Shown: piece by piece, positions 1 through 9,439 of the stretch
Numbering within the stretch: the first letter of the stretch is position 1
Layout: every line of letters begins with the position of its first letter
Source of the DNA: Cryobacterium sp. CG_9.6
GTDB taxonomy: Bacteria; Actinomycetota; Actinomycetes; Actinomycetales; Microbacteriaceae
Direction: 5' to 3'
DNA: 64,000 nt
Assembly (NCBI RefSeq): GCF_029893365.1
Contig: NZ_JARXUZ010000001.1
Span: 2,976,001-3,040,000 of the forward strand
Translations under genes and position numbers: made by a program
Notes under the pieces: generated by a model
What the model was told of the DNA's origin: nothing
The model's database searches: none
What the model saw: the letters and a program-made list of their open reading frames with translations, nothing else

Positions 1-1261
1 GCAGGGCTGCGGCGGGAACCTCCACCATCACCCCGGCGGTGCGCAGGCCGAGCTCGCGGGCGAGCGTCACGAAGTACCGGGTCTCCTCCACGGTGGCCAC
101 CATCGGGGCCATCACCCACAGGTCGGCGTCGGTGGCGGCATCCGCCTGGGCCAGAGCGGTGAGCTGGTCGCGGAGAATCGCCTCGGACGCCCGCAGAGCC
201 CGCAGCCCGCGAAGTCCGAGCGCGGGGTTTTCTTCGCGGGCGCTGTTCAGAAAGGCGAGTGGCTTGTCAGCACCGGCGTCGAGGGCACGAACGACCACCT
301 TTTTGCCGGGGAAGGCGCGGAGCATCCGCTCATATTCGGTGGCCTGCTCGCCCACGGTGGGGGCTGTCACGGAGTCGAGAAAGAGAAATTCGGTGCGGAA
401 CAGGCCCACGCCCTCGGCACCCAGAGCCACGGCCTGCTCGGCACCGTCGGCCGAACCGAGGTTCACCAGCAGGGGAACGGGGGTGCCGTCGGCCAGTTGA
501 CCGGGCAAAACGGGCGCCTCGGCACATGCTGCACGGGCGGCGATCCGCGCGTGCGCTTCGGCGAGCTGCTCGGCGGTGGGCGAGGCGATGACCACACCGT
601 TCGCCGCGTCGAGAATCACCTCGGTACCCTCGAAAAGGTCGGCGGCGAGCGTGGCACCCACGAGTGCCACGATCGATTTCTCCCGCGCCAGAATGGCGGT
701 GTGCGAGGTGGGGCCACCGTCGATGGTCACGAGGCCCAGCACGTGGTTCAGGTCGAGGGTTGCCGTGTCGGCCGGAGCCAGATCACGGGCAACCAGAATG
801 AATGGATGCCCCGGGTCGGGCACTCCGGGTGCGGCCACGCCCGAGAGGCTCGCGATAACCCGCTGGGACACGTCGTCGAGGTCGCCCGCGCGCTCGGCCA
901 TGTAGCCGCCGAGGTCGGTGAGCATGTCGCGGAAAGCGGCAAAGGCTTCGAACACGGCGCGCTCGGCCGTGACCCCGGCTGCGAGGCGGTCCGTAACATC
1001 GTCGACGAGAGTGGGATCCTCAGCCATCATGGCCTGAGCCTCGAGCACCTCACCGGCCGTGCCACCGGCTCGCTCGGCACGCGCCACGAGGTCAGCGGCA
1101 ACGCTCTGCAGGGCACCGGTCATGCGGGCGCCCTCCTCCTGTGGCGTACGCGTGCTCGGCGTGGTGGCAGGTTCGGGAAGCGGCTCGGTCATGCGAACAA
1201 CGCGGCCAACCGCGATGCCGCGGCCAATGCCGATTCCCTGAATGTCGGTGAGTGCGCGCAT
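1..1261 (-). CDS. ptsI: Phosphoenolpyruvate-protein phosphotransferase (PTS enzyme I), 3' end outside window
   Basis: Enzyme I takes the phosphoryl group from PEP and passes it to HPr, the first step of the cytosolic PTS relay. About 420 N-terminal codons are visible from an ATG at 1261. The phospho-histidine motif GGPTSHTAIL lies at residues 182-191 (His187). It is followed by the start of the PEP-binding barrel, including GLRGLRAL. The family is usually about 560 residues, so the catalytic cysteine region lies beyond the left edge. The start is 7 bp after the stop of the IIB-HPr gene, so the two are surely co-transcribed. The call is secure; only the C-terminus is unseen. Confidence 0.95.
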   Translation of the reverse strand, partial: MRALTDIQGIGIGRGIAVGRVVRMTEPLPEPATTPSTRTPQEEGARMTGALQSVAADLVARAERAGGTAGEVLEAQAMMAEDPTLVDDVTDRLAAGVTAERAVFEAFAAFRDMLTDLGGYMAERAGDLDDVSQRVIASLSGVAAPGVPDPGHPFILVARDLAPADTATLDLNHVLGLVTIDGGPTSHTAILAREKSIVALVGATLAADLFEGTEVILDAANGVVIASPTAEQLAEAHARIAARAACAEAPVLPGQLADGTPVPLLVNLGSADGAEQAVALGAEGVGLFRTEFLFLDSVTAPTVGEQATEYERMLRAFPGKKVVVRALDAGADKPLAFLNSAREENPALGLRGLRALRASEAILRDQLTALAQADAATDADLWVMAPMVATVEETRYFVTLARELGLRTAGVMVEVPAAAL

Positions 1262-1268
1262 CGGTGCT

Positions 1269-1877
1269 CTAGGCGTCGTGGTCGGTCAGCAGCAGGGCGG
1301 AGAGCTCGTCAAGAATGGTCTCGGCGTTCTCCCCCTGGGCGGCGAGAGTCACCTCGTCACCGTGGTTGATTCCGAGGGAGATGACGCCCAGAATGCTGGC
1401 GGCGTTCACGGTCTTGCCACCGGACTTCGAGAGGGTCACGGGCGTGCCGGCGGCCGCGGCGGCCTGGCTGAAGAGTTTGGCGGGGCGGGCGTGCAGTCCG
1501 TGGGTGGAACCGATCTGGACCGTTCGTTCGAGCATGGTGAAGCCTTTCGTGTCGTGCAGTGAATCTGAGTCCTGGTCAAGGGTGGTGGCGAGTACAAGGT
1601 CAAGCACGGCGTCACCATCGCGGACAGCGAAGACGGTGTCCGGCAGGAGCCGCGCTGTGACTCCCTCCGCGCGCGCCTGCTCCGACATGGCCGCGAACTG
1701 TGCGGCCAGGTGCGGACCGACGAGCAGCACGTCGGTCACGGGCAGGGTGGTCTCAAGGTCTGATTCGCTTCCCGCCGTGACCGTGACGACAACGCCACGC
1801 TGAGCAGCGCTGCGCCGAAGTCGTAGTGCCACGAAGGTGCTGGAGGCACCGGCACCACACACAACATGAATCCTCAT
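1269..1877 (-). CDS. ptsH: PTS IIB (lactose/cellobiose-like) domain in frame with HPr phosphocarrier
   Basis: One open frame of 202 codons encodes two PTS modules. Residues 1-100 look like a small IIB domain, with the phospho-cysteine loop CGAGASS (Cys8). Residues 115-202 are a complete HPr, with THGLHARPA (active His129) and the NAASIL segment at the usual Ser46 position. HPr receives phosphate from enzyme I (next gene) and hands it to IIA domains. HPr is normally a separate protein of about 88 residues. Here its own ATG (1535) has a good Shine-Dalgarno 7 bases upstream, so separate HPr translation is likely alongside or instead of the fusion. The gene heads the ptsH-ptsI operon and is divergent from a PRD regulator that may sense the same relay. 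Confidence 0.88.
   Translation of the reverse strand: MRIHVVCGAGASSTFVALRLRRSAAQRGVVVTVTAGSESDLETTLPVTDVLLVGPHLAAQFAAMSEQARAEGVTARLLPDTVFAVRDGDAVLDLVLATTLDQDSDSLHDTKGFTMLERTVQIGSTHGLHARPAKLFSQAAAAAGTPVTLSKSGGKTVNAASILGVISLGINHGDEVTLAAQGENAETILDELSALLLTDHDA
1533..1548 (-). promoter_or_regulatory. Internal ribosome binding site and ATG for HPr alone
   Basis: GAAAGG at 1548-1543 lies 7 bases before an in-frame ATG (1535-1533) whose product, MLERTVQIG..., begins exactly where an HPr fold should. This would give a free 88-residue HPr from inside the longer IIB-HPr frame. Confidence 0.6.
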
Positions 1878-1960
1878 CGATTCGCCCTTCCTCGGCTCGC
1901 TTTAGGCTTCTTACAGTGTGCGCCCGGTCGTTTTCGAGGGCCACCAGACACTTTTCCGCT

Positions 1961-1976
1961 CCCCCGGAAACGGGGG
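1961..1976. other. GAAA-capped hairpin in the ptsH/regulator divergent region
   Basis: CCCCCG (1961-1966), GAAA, CGGGGG (1971-1976) form a perfect 6-bp stem within the 204-bp divergent region. It could be an operator or an RNA structure in either leader. No clear promoter could be placed around it; TACGAT near 2019 is only a weak -10 candidate for the rightward gene. Confidence 0.35.
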
Positions 1977-2081
1977 CAACTGCACGCGGGCACACCATAA
2001 AGGCGCAGCCGAGGTGGGTACGATCAAACTTATGGAACTCGCAGGAAACAGCCGTGAGTGCGAAAACTGCGGGGCGCCAGC

Positions 2082-4040
2082 ATGAGTAGCAAGCAATCGC
2101 GCATGCTCGACTATCTGCAGCGCTCCCCCGGCTGGGTCACGGCCGGCGAGCTCGCCGACCACCTGGGCGTCACTCCGCGGAGCGTGCGCAGCTACGTCAC
2201 CAACGTGAAGGCGGCAGCGCACCCACTCCCCCTGATTGACTCGGGTCCCGCCGGATATCTGCTCAATCGCGAGGCATACTCCGCTTTTCGTGCAGCGACA
2301 CCGGGTCAGCCGGTGGACAGCGATACGCCGCAGAATCGGCAGTACCAACTCATTCGGCGACTCACCGACGCGGCCACCGGGCTCGACGTCTACGAGCTCG
2401 CGGCGGACATGTTTGTGAGCGACTCCACCATCGAAGCGGACCTCGGTCGTGTTCGCGCGCTTCTGCCCGACTCCGGGCTCAGCCTCACTCGGCACGGGAG
2501 CGTCGTGTCCCTCGTGGGGTCGGAGACCGATCGCCGCCGCCTCCTCAGCCGCATGTTTCGCGAGGAGAGCAAACGGGGTCTTCTTGAACTCGCGGAAATT
2601 CAGCGCGAATTCGCGTCCACGAGCCTGGAAGCGTTCAAGACCGATCTCATCGAGATGCTCGACACTCAGGGATATTTCGTCAACGAGTTCGGCACGAACA
2701 ACGTGCTGCTGCATGTTGCCATCGCCGTGGATCGGGTGGGCAAGCGCACCGCCGGCGGTGTGGCACCGGGCGCGCCCGAGGTGGGGCGTGCGAGTGACGC
2801 TCACGACGCATCCGCTTCGACACTCTCCGCCACCATGCACACAGCTCTCGCGGAGCTTATTGACACCCACTTTGCGGTGGTGCTGGGCGCGCCCGACATC
2901 GCGTATCTGGTGGCGCTGCTGAAGACCCGGGTGGTCACTCCGGGAAACGATCACGTTGCCGACGTGCTGGCACAAACGTTCGCCCGTCCCGATGACCTGG
3001 CCGTTGTGCGTCGCATTGTGAGCCAGGCGAGCGAGGAATATCTCGTCGAACTCGATGACGAGGACTTCATCACCCGCCTCACCCTGCACGTGCGCAACCT
3101 CATTGACCGGGCCCAGGTGAGCGAGTTTGCACGCAATCCGCTGACGCGATCGATCAAGACCTCCTACCCGATGACGTATGAGCTCGCCGTGTTCATTGCC
3201 AGTGAGCTGCAGCGGCAGGAGCAGATCCTCATCAACGATGACGAGATTGCCTACATCGCCATGCATGTGGGGGCGCATCTGGAACAGCAGTCGCACACCG
3301 CCGAGCGCCTCTCCTGCATCATCGTGTGCCCGAACTATTACACGATGCACGTGCAACTACGCCAGCGCATCGAGCGGGTGCTGGGTGACGACCTCGTGGT
3401 TATTGCGCAGATCACCCGCAGCGACGTGCACTGGAAAGACCTGCGCGCAGACCTCGTGCTCACCACCATCGAACCGCCGGTGCCGGGCGAGGGTGTCATC
3501 GTCATTCAGCCGTTCCTCACCGAGGGCGACATTGACCGCATTCGGCAGGCGGCCATTCGCGTACGTCGACTGCGCCGCCGAGCCCAGATCAGAGATGACC
3601 TGCTGCAGTTCTTCCACGAATCACTGTTCCTCCGCAACTTTTCCGCGCCCGACGAAGAGTCCATGATTCGTCATCTGGGCGCGCGCATGGTGCAGCACGG
3701 GGTGATCGACCAGGCCTACGTGAACGGCGCGCTCGAACGGGAGCGGATGTCGTCCACGGCATTCACCGACAATCTCGCCGTTCCCCACGCCATGGCCATG
3801 ACCGCAGAGCGCACGTCGATCGCCATCGTCGTGAACGACTCCCCCATGGACTGGGGTGACAGCCGCGTCACCGTCGTGGCGCTGATTGCGTTCAGCGCCG
3901 ACGGACGAGCCTCATTCCAGGCTGTCTTCGACCAGTTCGTGGAGGTTTTCACTGAGCGCGCCGACGTGCAGCAGCTGATCAAGCGGTCTGTGGACTTTCC
4001 GTCCTTCATCGACGCGCTCGTGCAGCTCATGGACAAATAG
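2082..4040 (+). CDS. BglG/MtlR-type PTS-regulated transcriptional activator (PRD domains plus IIB-like and IIA)
   Basis: This is a 652-residue multidomain regulator. An N-terminal winged helix (about 1-60, with AGELADHLGVTPRSVRSYV) is followed by a second HTH (about 75-145). Two PRD domains follow, with conserved histidine regions such as LLHVAIAVDR and YIAMHVGAHLE. Next is a galactitol-IIB-like domain with Cys in IIVCPNYYT, then a C-terminal fructose/mannitol-type IIA domain with NLAVPHAM (His569). Such proteins activate sugar operons according to their phosphorylation by HPr and EII. No sugar permease gene is adjacent, so the target is unknown. ATG 2082 is used; a GTG at 2058 is also in frame with weak SD support. 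It is divergent from ptsH-ptsI. Confidence 0.85.
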   Translation: MSSKQSRMLDYLQRSPGWVTAGELADHLGVTPRSVRSYVTNVKAAAHPLPLIDSGPAGYLLNREAYSAFRAATPGQPVDSDTPQNRQYQLIRRLTDAATGLDVYELAADMFVSDSTIEADLGRVRALLPDSGLSLTRHGSVVSLVGSETDRRRLLSRMFREESKRGLLELAEIQREFASTSLEAFKTDLIEMLDTQGYFVNEFGTNNVLLHVAIAVDRVGKRTAGGVAPGAPEVGRASDAHDASASTLSATMHTALAELIDTHFAVVLGAPDIAYLVALLKTRVVTPGNDHVADVLAQTFARPDDLAVVRRIVSQASEEYLVELDDEDFITRLTLHVRNLIDRAQVSEFARNPLTRSIKTSYPMTYELAVFIASELQRQEQILINDDEIAYIAMHVGAHLEQQSHTAERLSCIIVCPNYYTMHVQLRQRIERVLGDDLVVIAQITRSDVHWKDLRADLVLTTIEPPVPGEGVIVIQPFLTEGDIDRIRQAAIRVRRLRRRAQIRDDLLQFFHESLFLRNFSAPDEESMIRHLGARMVQHGVIDQAYVNGALERERMSSTAFTDNLAVPHAMAMTAERTSIAIVVNDSPMDWGDSRVTVVALIAFSADGRASFQAVFDQFVEVFTERADVQQLIKRSVDFPSFIDALVQLMDK

Positions 4041-4069
4041 GTACCGTCGGGCCGACATCCGCCTCGCGC

Positions 4070-4125
4070 CACTCGTTTGGCCGCGCGGCCCGTGTGTGAA
4101 CAGGTGCCGCGCGACCAAACGAGTG
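4070..4125. terminator. Long inverted repeat between convergent regulator and map genes
   Basis: Arms 4070-4089 and 4106-4125 match at 19 of 20 positions around a 16-nt loop. The element lies between the stop of the rightward regulator and the stop of leftward map, so it probably acts as a bidirectional transcription barrier. There is no clear T-tract. Confidence 0.6.
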
Positions 4126-4167
4126 CCGCGACGGTTTGTGCCCGGGCTGCGGTGCGGCGGACGCGAT

Positions 4168-4998
4168 TTACGGAATGGGGACGGGCACAATGCCGAACTG
4201 CGCGAGACCGGCTGCTCCGCCGTCTTCGGCAGTGAGCACCCAGATGCCGTCATTGTGCACGGCAATGCTGTGCTCCCAGTGCGCCGCGGCCATGCCGTCC
4301 GCCGTGGCGACGGTCCAGTCATCGGGACGCACGTTCGTTTCGATGGATCCCATCACCACCATAGGCTCAATGGCCACCACAAGTCCCGGCTTGATCTGCG
4401 GGCCGCGAGAACTCACCCGGTAGTTGAACACCGGCGGGTTTTCATGCATCGAGCGGCCGATGCCGTGACCCACGTAGTCCGTCAGGATCCCGTAGGAACC
4501 CTGGCTCTCCACGTAGTCTTCAATCGCGTCGCCCACTTCATTGAGCCAGCGGCCGGTTGCCAGCACGGCGATGCCGTGCCACAGAGACTGCTCCGTGACG
4601 TCAGAGAGCTTCTGACGCTCGGCCACCACGTCGGGCCGGGATGCGTCGGGGATCACAACGGTGAACGCGGCATCGCCGTTCCACCCGTCAATAATGGCTC
4701 CGCTGTCAATGGAGACGATGTCGCCGGCCAGCAGCACCCGGCCGGTCGGGATACCATGAACGACCTCATCATTGACGGAGGCACACACCGTGTGGTGGTA
4801 ACCCTCTTCAAGCTTGAAGTTGGGCAGTCCGCCCAGAGCCACGATCGCGGCTTCGGCCGCTGCATCCAGGTCGAGGGTGGTGGCGCCGGGGACCGCTGCG
4901 GCCCGGGCCGCAGCGAGCGACGCCGCCGTGGCCAGACCGGGTGCGACCATGAGGCGCAGTTGCGCCGGGTTTTTGTAAATTGAGCGACGAAAGCTCAC
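4168..4998 (-). CDS. map: Type I methionine aminopeptidase
   Basis: Removes the initiator methionine from nascent proteins. The 276-residue product shows the full two-metal centre in order: the two Asp in SIDSGAIIDGWNGDAAF, His in GHGIGRSMHE, Glu in AIEPMVV and Glu in WEHSIAV. The N-terminus MSFRRSIYKNPAQLRLM fits the short actinobacterial type Ia form, without an SH3/zinc extension. It starts 18 bp after adk and ends the secY-adk-map tail of the spc operon, the classical actinobacterial order. Confidence 0.95.
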   Translation of the reverse strand: MSFRRSIYKNPAQLRLMVAPGLATAASLAAARAAAVPGATTLDLDAAAEAAIVALGGLPNFKLEEGYHHTVCASVNDEVVHGIPTGRVLLAGDIVSIDSGAIIDGWNGDAAFTVVIPDASRPDVVAERQKLSDVTEQSLWHGIAVLATGRWLNEVGDAIEDYVESQGSYGILTDYVGHGIGRSMHENPPVFNYRVSSRGPQIKPGLVVAIEPMVVMGSIETNVRPDDWTVATADGMAAAHWEHSIAVHNDGIWVLTAEDGGAAGLAQFGIVPVPIP

Positions 4999-5016
4999 AG
5001 AATTCCTACAGACTAG

Positions 5017-5631
5017 CTACGAAGCGTTCGCAGCCTTTTCGATGGTGTTGGAAGCGTGCAATCCGCGGTCGGCAAGCGCCGCGAGGATCCGGTCGGTGAC
5101 AACGTCCACGGCACCGAGGCCGTCAATGGTGACAACGACACCGCGAGCACTGTATATATCGATCAGCGGAGCGGTCTGCTCCGCGTAGACGCCCATGCGG
5201 TGACGAATCACGTCGGCAGTGTCATCGGCGCGGCCCTGCTCCTCGGCGCGCTTCAGCAGGCGAGAAACGACCTCGTCGGTGTCCGCGGTGATGAGCACGA
5301 CGGCATCAAGCTTTGTACCCTCCGCCTCAAGCAGACGATCCAGCTCGGCAACCTGATCCGTGGTGCGCGGATAGCCGTCGAGCAAAAAACCGGCGGCGGC
5401 ATCCGCTTCCTCGAGGCGATCCTTCACGATGGCATTGGTCAACGAATCCGGAACGTACGCACCGGCGTCGATGAAGGCCTTCACCTGCAGTCCGAGTGCG
5501 GTTTCATTCTTCACGTTGAAACGAAAGATGTCGCCGGTGGAGACCGCGGGAACAGCAAAGGCTTCAGCCAGGCGAGTGGCCTGCGTACCTTTTCCTGCAC
5601 CGGGCGGACCGATCAAGAGCAGTCGGGTCAT
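5017..5631 (-). CDS. adk: Adenylate kinase
   Basis: Catalyses AMP + ATP = 2 ADP in the cytosol. The P-loop [10 protein letters not shown] is at residues 8-17, the AMP-binding segment contains STGDIFR, and DGYPRT precedes the LID. The LID is short and lacks a zinc-binding cysteine set, as in other high-GC Gram-positives. The product has 204 residues, slightly longer than the 181-190 common in actinobacteria because of a C-terminal tail. The ATG overlaps the secY stop by 4 bp, implying translational coupling. Confidence 0.95.
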   Translation of the reverse strand: MTRLLLIGPPGAGKGTQATRLAEAFAVPAVSTGDIFRFNVKNETALGLQVKAFIDAGAYVPDSLTNAIVKDRLEEADAAAGFLLDGYPRTTDQVAELDRLLEAEGTKLDAVVLITADTDEVVSRLLKRAEEQGRADDTADVIRHRMGVYAEQTAPLIDIYSARGVVVTIDGLGAVDVVTDRILAALADRGLHASNTIEKAANAS

Positions 5632-6950
5632 TTAAGGAGTCCCTCATAATGTCGCTGTTGCAGTTGCGAGTCGATCTGCTTGACCGTCTCGAGCCCCACG
5701 CCGACCACGATCAGAATGCTCGCGCCGCCGAAGGGGAAGTTCTGATCTGCCCCGATTACCGAGAAAGCAATGAGAGGAAGAAGCGCGATAAGTCCGAGGT
5801 AGATCGCGCCCGGGAGCGTGATGCGGGTCAGGACGAAATCGAGGTATTCCGCGGTGGGGCGACCGGCGCGAATACCCGGAATGAATCCGCCGTACTTCTT
5901 CATGTTGTCGGCAACTTCTTCGGGGTTGAAGGTAATTGCCACATAGAAGTAGGTGAAGCCGATGATCAAGAGGAAGTACATGGCCATGTACAGCGGCTGG
6001 TCGCCACCAGTGAGGTTGTTGGAGATCCACACCACCCACGGGATGGGCTCGGTGCCGGCTGCCGGCTGGTTGAACTGAGCGATCAGCGCGGGCAGGTACA
6101 GCAGCGACGACGCAAAGATCACCGGGATAACGCCGGCCATGTTGACCTTGATCGGAATGTACGTGTTGTTGCCGCCGTAGGTGCGGCGTCCTACCATCCG
6201 CTTGGCATACTGCACCGGGATGCGGCGCTGCGATTGCTCCACGAACACCACCGCGGCCACGACCAGCAATCCGACCGCAATCACGATGAGGAGGACGTCG
6301 AGGCCCTGCGTGCTACCGATGGAGGCAAGCGAGGTGGGGAAGAGTGCCGCGATGGACGTGAAGATCAACAGCGACATTCCGTTGCCCACGCCGCGCTCGG
6401 TGACGAGCTCGCCCATCCACATGATGACGCCGGTTCCGGCCGTCATGGTGATCACCATGAGCATGATGGCGTACCAGGCGTCGTTGGTGATGAGCTGCGT
6501 GCACTCGGCGCTAGCGGATGTCCCGAAGAGGGCGCCGCTCCTGGCCACGGTAATCAGCGTGGTCGACTGCAAAATACCGAGCGCAATGGTGAGGTAACGC
6601 GTGTACTGGGTCAGAGTGCTCTGGCCCGAGGCACCCTCTTTATAGAGGGTGTCAAAGTGTGGGATGACCACGCGCAGGAGCTGCACGATGATCGATGCGG
6701 TGATGTACGGCATGATGCCGAGTGCGAACACCGAAAGTTGGAGCAGCGCGCCACCGCTGAAGAGGTTCACCAGCTCGTAGAGGCCGCTGGCTCCCTGGTT
6801 GGCTGCAAGACAAGCCTGCACATTACCGAAGTCCACGAAGGGGGCGGGGATGAACGAGCCCAGACGGAACAAGGCAATAATGCCCAGTGTGAAGCCGATC
6901 TTCTTGCGAAGGTCAGGCGTGCGGAAAATCCGCGCAATGGCGCTAAACAA
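5628..6950 (-). CDS. secY: Preprotein translocase channel subunit SecY
   Basis: The 440-residue central channel of the Sec translocon in the cytoplasmic membrane. About ten hydrophobic segments are visible. The N-terminus contains [15 protein letters not shown] (helix 1), and the C4/C5 cytoplasmic loops include [19 protein letters not shown] and IRAGRPT, typical of bacterial SecY. It lies 114 bp after rplO, a gap that holds an interrupted stem-loop, and overlaps adk by 4 bp. Confidence 0.97.
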   Translation of the reverse strand: MFSAIARIFRTPDLRKKIGFTLGIIALFRLGSFIPAPFVDFGNVQACLAANQGASGLYELVNLFSGGALLQLSVFALGIMPYITASIIVQLLRVVIPHFDTLYKEGASGQSTLTQYTRYLTIALGILQSTTLITVARSGALFGTSASAECTQLITNDAWYAIMLMVITMTAGTGVIMWMGELVTERGVGNGMSLLIFTSIAALFPTSLASIGSTQGLDVLLIVIAVGLLVVAAVVFVEQSQRRIPVQYAKRMVGRRTYGGNNTYIPIKVNMAGVIPVIFASSLLYLPALIAQFNQPAAGTEPIPWVVWISNNLTGGDQPLYMAMYFLLIIGFTYFYVAITFNPEEVADNMKKYGGFIPGIRAGRPTAEYLDFVLTRITLPGAIYLGLIALLPLIAFSVIGADQNFPFGGASILIVVGVGLETVKQIDSQLQQRHYEGLLK

Positions 6951-6992
6951 CGAAGGCCTCCAGTTTGTAACGTAAATCGAGCTTAACGCAGA

Positions 6993-7047
6993 TCGAGCCT
7001 GCCGCGATCCACCAATGATTTTCGATTGGTAGCTCCGACAGGCTCGA
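6993..7047 (-). promoter_or_regulatory. Interrupted stem-loop between rplO and secY
   Basis: Outer arms TCGAGCCTG (6993-7001) and CAGGCTCGA (7039-7047) pair perfectly. Inner arms ACCAAT (7011-7016) and ATTGGT (7025-7030) pair around an 8-nt loop, with an internal bulge of 9 and 8 nt. Without a T-tract it resembles a REP element or an RNA-processing or attenuation structure in the secY leader rather than a full terminator. Confidence 0.5.
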
Positions 7048-7064
7048 CTGGTGTGACTAAGGAA

Positions 7065-7634
7065 TTACTTTACAGATCCACCAGCGGCGACGATCTTCTG
7101 CAGTGCTGAGCCAGAGACCTTGTCGACCGATACGGTCAGCTTGACTGTAATGTCCCCGTCGCCGAGAACCTTTACCTTTTCGTTGTCGCGGACTGCACCC
7201 TTGGCAACCAGGTCGGCGATGGTGACATCTCCTCCGGTCGGGTACAACTCTTCCAGACGGCCCAGGTTTACAACCTGGTACTCCACCCGGAACGGGTTCT
7301 TGAATCCACGCAGTTTCGGGGTGCGCATGTGCAGAGGCATCTGCCCACCCTCGAAGCCGATGCGCACGTTGTAGCGTGCCTTCGTACCCTTGGTTCCACG
7401 ACCCGCGGTCTTACCCTTGGATCCTTCACCACGGCCCACGCGCTGGCGGGCCTTCTTGGCTCCGGGAGCCGGGCGAAGGTGGTGTACCTTCAGCACGTGC
7501 TCACGGGGTTCCGTCGGCTCGGCCTTCACTGCAGCAGCAGCGGGGGCCTTCTTAGCGGCAGCCTTAGGAGCTGCTGCCTTCTTCGTGGCGGGCTTGTCGG
7601 CTACCGTCTTGGTAGCTTCCTTCTCGTCAGCCAT
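7065..7634 (-). CDS. rplO: 50S ribosomal protein L15 with Ala/Lys-rich N-terminal extension
   Basis: L15 binds 23S rRNA in a late step of large-subunit assembly. The canonical start ([16 protein letters not shown]) appears only at about residue 46. Before it lies a low-complexity leader of K, A and E repeats ([15 protein letters not shown]). The glycine-rich segment [17 protein letters not shown] and C-terminal QKIVAAGG are normal. The product has 189 residues against about 145 in most bacteria. It overlaps the rpmD stop by 1 bp. Confidence 0.95.
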   Translation of the reverse strand: MADEKEATKTVADKPATKKAAAPKAAAKKAPAAAAVKAEPTEPREHVLKVHHLRPAPGAKKARQRVGRGEGSKGKTAGRGTKGTKARYNVRIGFEGGQMPLHMRTPKLRGFKNPFRVEYQVVNLGRLEELYPTGGDVTIADLVAKGAVRDNEKVKVLGDGDITVKLTVSVDKVSGSALQKIVAAGGSVK

Positions 7635-7816
7635 TAGTCAATCTCCTCGACCTTCACGAGGTGAGCGACGGTGTTGACGTAGCCACGGTTCTGCGAGTTG
7701 TCCTCGCGGATTGTGACGGCGCCAATGCGTCGAAGACCCAGGCTGCGAAGCGTGTCGCGCTGGTTCTGCTTCTCACTAATTTTGGACTTGATCTGTGTGA
7801 TCTTCAGCTGAGCCAT
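7634..7816 (-). CDS. rpmD: 50S ribosomal protein L30
   Basis: A short 60-residue protein starting [13 protein letters not shown] and containing [13 protein letters not shown], the L30 signature, with the C-terminal [14 protein letters not shown] 7816 overlaps the rpsE stop by 1 base, and its own stop overlaps the rplO ATG, so translation is coupled on both sides. Length and order (rpsE-rpmD-rplO) are canonical. Confidence 0.95.
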   Translation of the reverse strand: MAQLKITQIKSKISEKQNQRDTLRSLGLRRIGAVTIREDNSQNRGYVNTVAHLVKVEEID

Positions 7817-8526
7817 CAGGCACCTGCCTTTGCTGTTGCTGCAGCAGCTGCTGCGGCGGCATCGGCACGGAGGAAACGGGCCGGGGCCACGTCCTCGTAT
7901 GCGAGGCCACGACGAGCGGCAACCGCACGCGGCTCTTCGAGCTGGTGCAGTGCTGCAACGGTGGCGTGCACGATGTTGATGGTGTTCGACGAACCGAGCG
8001 ACTTGCTCAGCACGTCGTGGATGCCAGCGCACTCCAGTACGGCGCGAACCGGGCCACCGGCGATAACGCCGGTACCTGCTGCGGCCGGACGAAGCAGAAC
8101 AACGCCGGCTGCGGCCTCACCCTGCACGGGGTGCGGGATGGTCAGGCCAACGCGCGGAACGCGGAAGAAGTTCTTCTTCGCTTCTTCGACGCCCTTGGAG
8201 ATAGCGGTCGGGACCTCGCGGGCCTTACCGTATCCAACGCCGACTAGGCCATTACCGTCGCCAACGACGACGAGTGCGGTGAAGCTAAAGCGACGACCAC
8301 CCTTGACGACCTTTGACACGCGGTTGATGGTGACGACGCGCTCCAGGAACTGGCTCTTGTCGGCATCGCGGCTTCCGCGGTCCTTGTTCGGGTTGCGCTC
8401 ACGGCCACCACGACGAGCCTCGCGGGGCTCGTTCTGTGCGGGTGCCGTGGAAGCAGCGGTTTCCACCGGTGCTTCGGCGACTGCAGCGGGTGCAGTGGTT
8501 TCAGTCTTGCTGGTTTCAGTGCTCAC
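7816..8526 (-). CDS. rpsE: 30S ribosomal protein S5 with N- and C-terminal low-complexity tails
   Basis: S5 contributes to decoding accuracy in the 30S subunit. The S5 core starts near residue 58 ([20 protein letters not shown]) and includes [19 protein letters not shown]. The product is 236 residues, longer than the E. coli 167, owing to an acidic/Ala-rich N-terminal tail and a C-terminal poly-Ala stretch ([15 protein letters not shown]). Its start overlaps rplR by 4 bp. Confidence 0.95.
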   Translation of the reverse strand: MSTETSKTETTAPAAVAEAPVETAASTAPAQNEPREARRGGRERNPNKDRGSRDADKSQFLERVVTINRVSKVVKGGRRFSFTALVVVGDGNGLVGVGYGKAREVPTAISKGVEEAKKNFFRVPRVGLTIPHPVQGEAAAGVVLLRPAAAGTGVIAGGPVRAVLECAGIHDVLSKSLGSSNTINIVHATVAALHQLEEPRAVAARRGLAYEDVAPARFLRADAAAAAAAATAKAGA

Positions 8527-8894
8527 AGGTTCAATCCACCCTCTCGAGCTCCATCAGCGATGGCTGCGACGCGACCCGCGTACTTGCTGCCACCACGGTC
8601 AAATACAACGGACTCGATCCCGGCGGCTTTCGCGCGCTCAGCAACAAGTTCGCCGACCTTGCGGGCCTTGGCGGTCTTGTCACCATCGAAGGTGCGCATG
8701 TCAGTCTCAAGAGTGGATGCCGACGCGAGGGTGAAACCCTTGCTGTCGTCAACGACCTGAACGAATACGTGACGTGCCGAACGCGTGACTACGAGGCGCG
8801 GGCGAAGCGCCGTTCCCTCGACCTTCTTGCGAAGACGTGTGTGCCTGCGTCCGCGGGCAGCAGACTTGCTCTTGCCTCTAGTTCCCAGTCCCAT
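8523..8894 (-). CDS. rplR: 50S ribosomal protein L18
   Basis: A 123-residue 5S rRNA-binding protein. It shows the basic N-terminus [38 protein letters not shown] and the conserved C-terminal [25 protein letters not shown]. It lies 2 bp after rplF and overlaps rpsE by 4 bp, in canonical spc order. Confidence 0.96.
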   Translation of the reverse strand: MGLGTRGKSKSAARGRRHTRLRKKVEGTALRPRLVVTRSARHVFVQVVDDSKGFTLASASTLETDMRTFDGDKTAKARKVGELVAERAKAAGIESVVFDRGGSKYAGRVAAIADGAREGGLNL

Positions 8895-8896
8895 GG

Positions 8897-9433
8897 CTAC
8901 TTACCGCTCTTTCCGGCCTTGCGGCGAACAATCTCGCCGGCGTAACGCACACCCTTGCCCTTGTAAGGCTCAGGCTTGCGAATCTTACGAATGTTGGCGG
9001 CGACCTCGCCGACAGCCTGCTTGTCGATACCGCTGACCGTGAGCTTGTTGACGCTCTCAACGGTCAAAACGATTCCCACGGGGGGTTCGACGACGACCGG
9101 GTGCGAGAAGCCGAGGGCGAACTCAACAGAGGTGCCCTTCTGGGCTGCACGGTAACCGGTACCAACGATTTCGAGGCCCTTGGTGTAACCAACGGTGACA
9201 CCAATGATCTGGTTGTTGATCAGGGTGCGAGTCAGACCGTGCAGCGAACGCGAGACGCGCTCGTCGTTCGGACGGGTGACGAGAACGTGACCGTCCTCGA
9301 TCTTGACCTCGATGGGCTTGGCGACGACGAGCGCAAGCTCACCCTTCGGGCCCTTGACGGAGACGGCCTGGCCGTCAGCCACAACCGTGACCCCAGCGGG
9401 GATCGGGATGGGGAGTCTTCCAATACGTGACAT
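8897..9433 (-). CDS. rplF: 50S ribosomal protein L6
   Basis: A 178-residue large-subunit protein near the factor-binding site. It starts [12 protein letters not shown] and contains [10 protein letters not shown]. The second domain carries the L6 signature [14 protein letters not shown], with C-terminal [10 protein letters not shown]. It is 6 bp from rpsH and 2 bp from rplR. Confidence 0.97.
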   Translation of the reverse strand: MSRIGRLPIPIPAGVTVVADGQAVSVKGPKGELALVVAKPIEVKIEDGHVLVTRPNDERVSRSLHGLTRTLINNQIIGVTVGYTKGLEIVGTGYRAAQKGTSVEFALGFSHPVVVEPPVGIVLTVESVNKLTVSGIDKQAVGEVAANIRKIRKPEPYKGKGVRYAGEIVRRKAGKSGK

Positions 9434-9439
9434 TGCGGG

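Noticed and set aside
1911..3356. Long reverse-strand frame (481 codons) opposite the PRD regulator
   Set aside because: It is antisense to a well-supported gene; high-GC codon bias keeps the opposite frame open. The translation shows no family motif.
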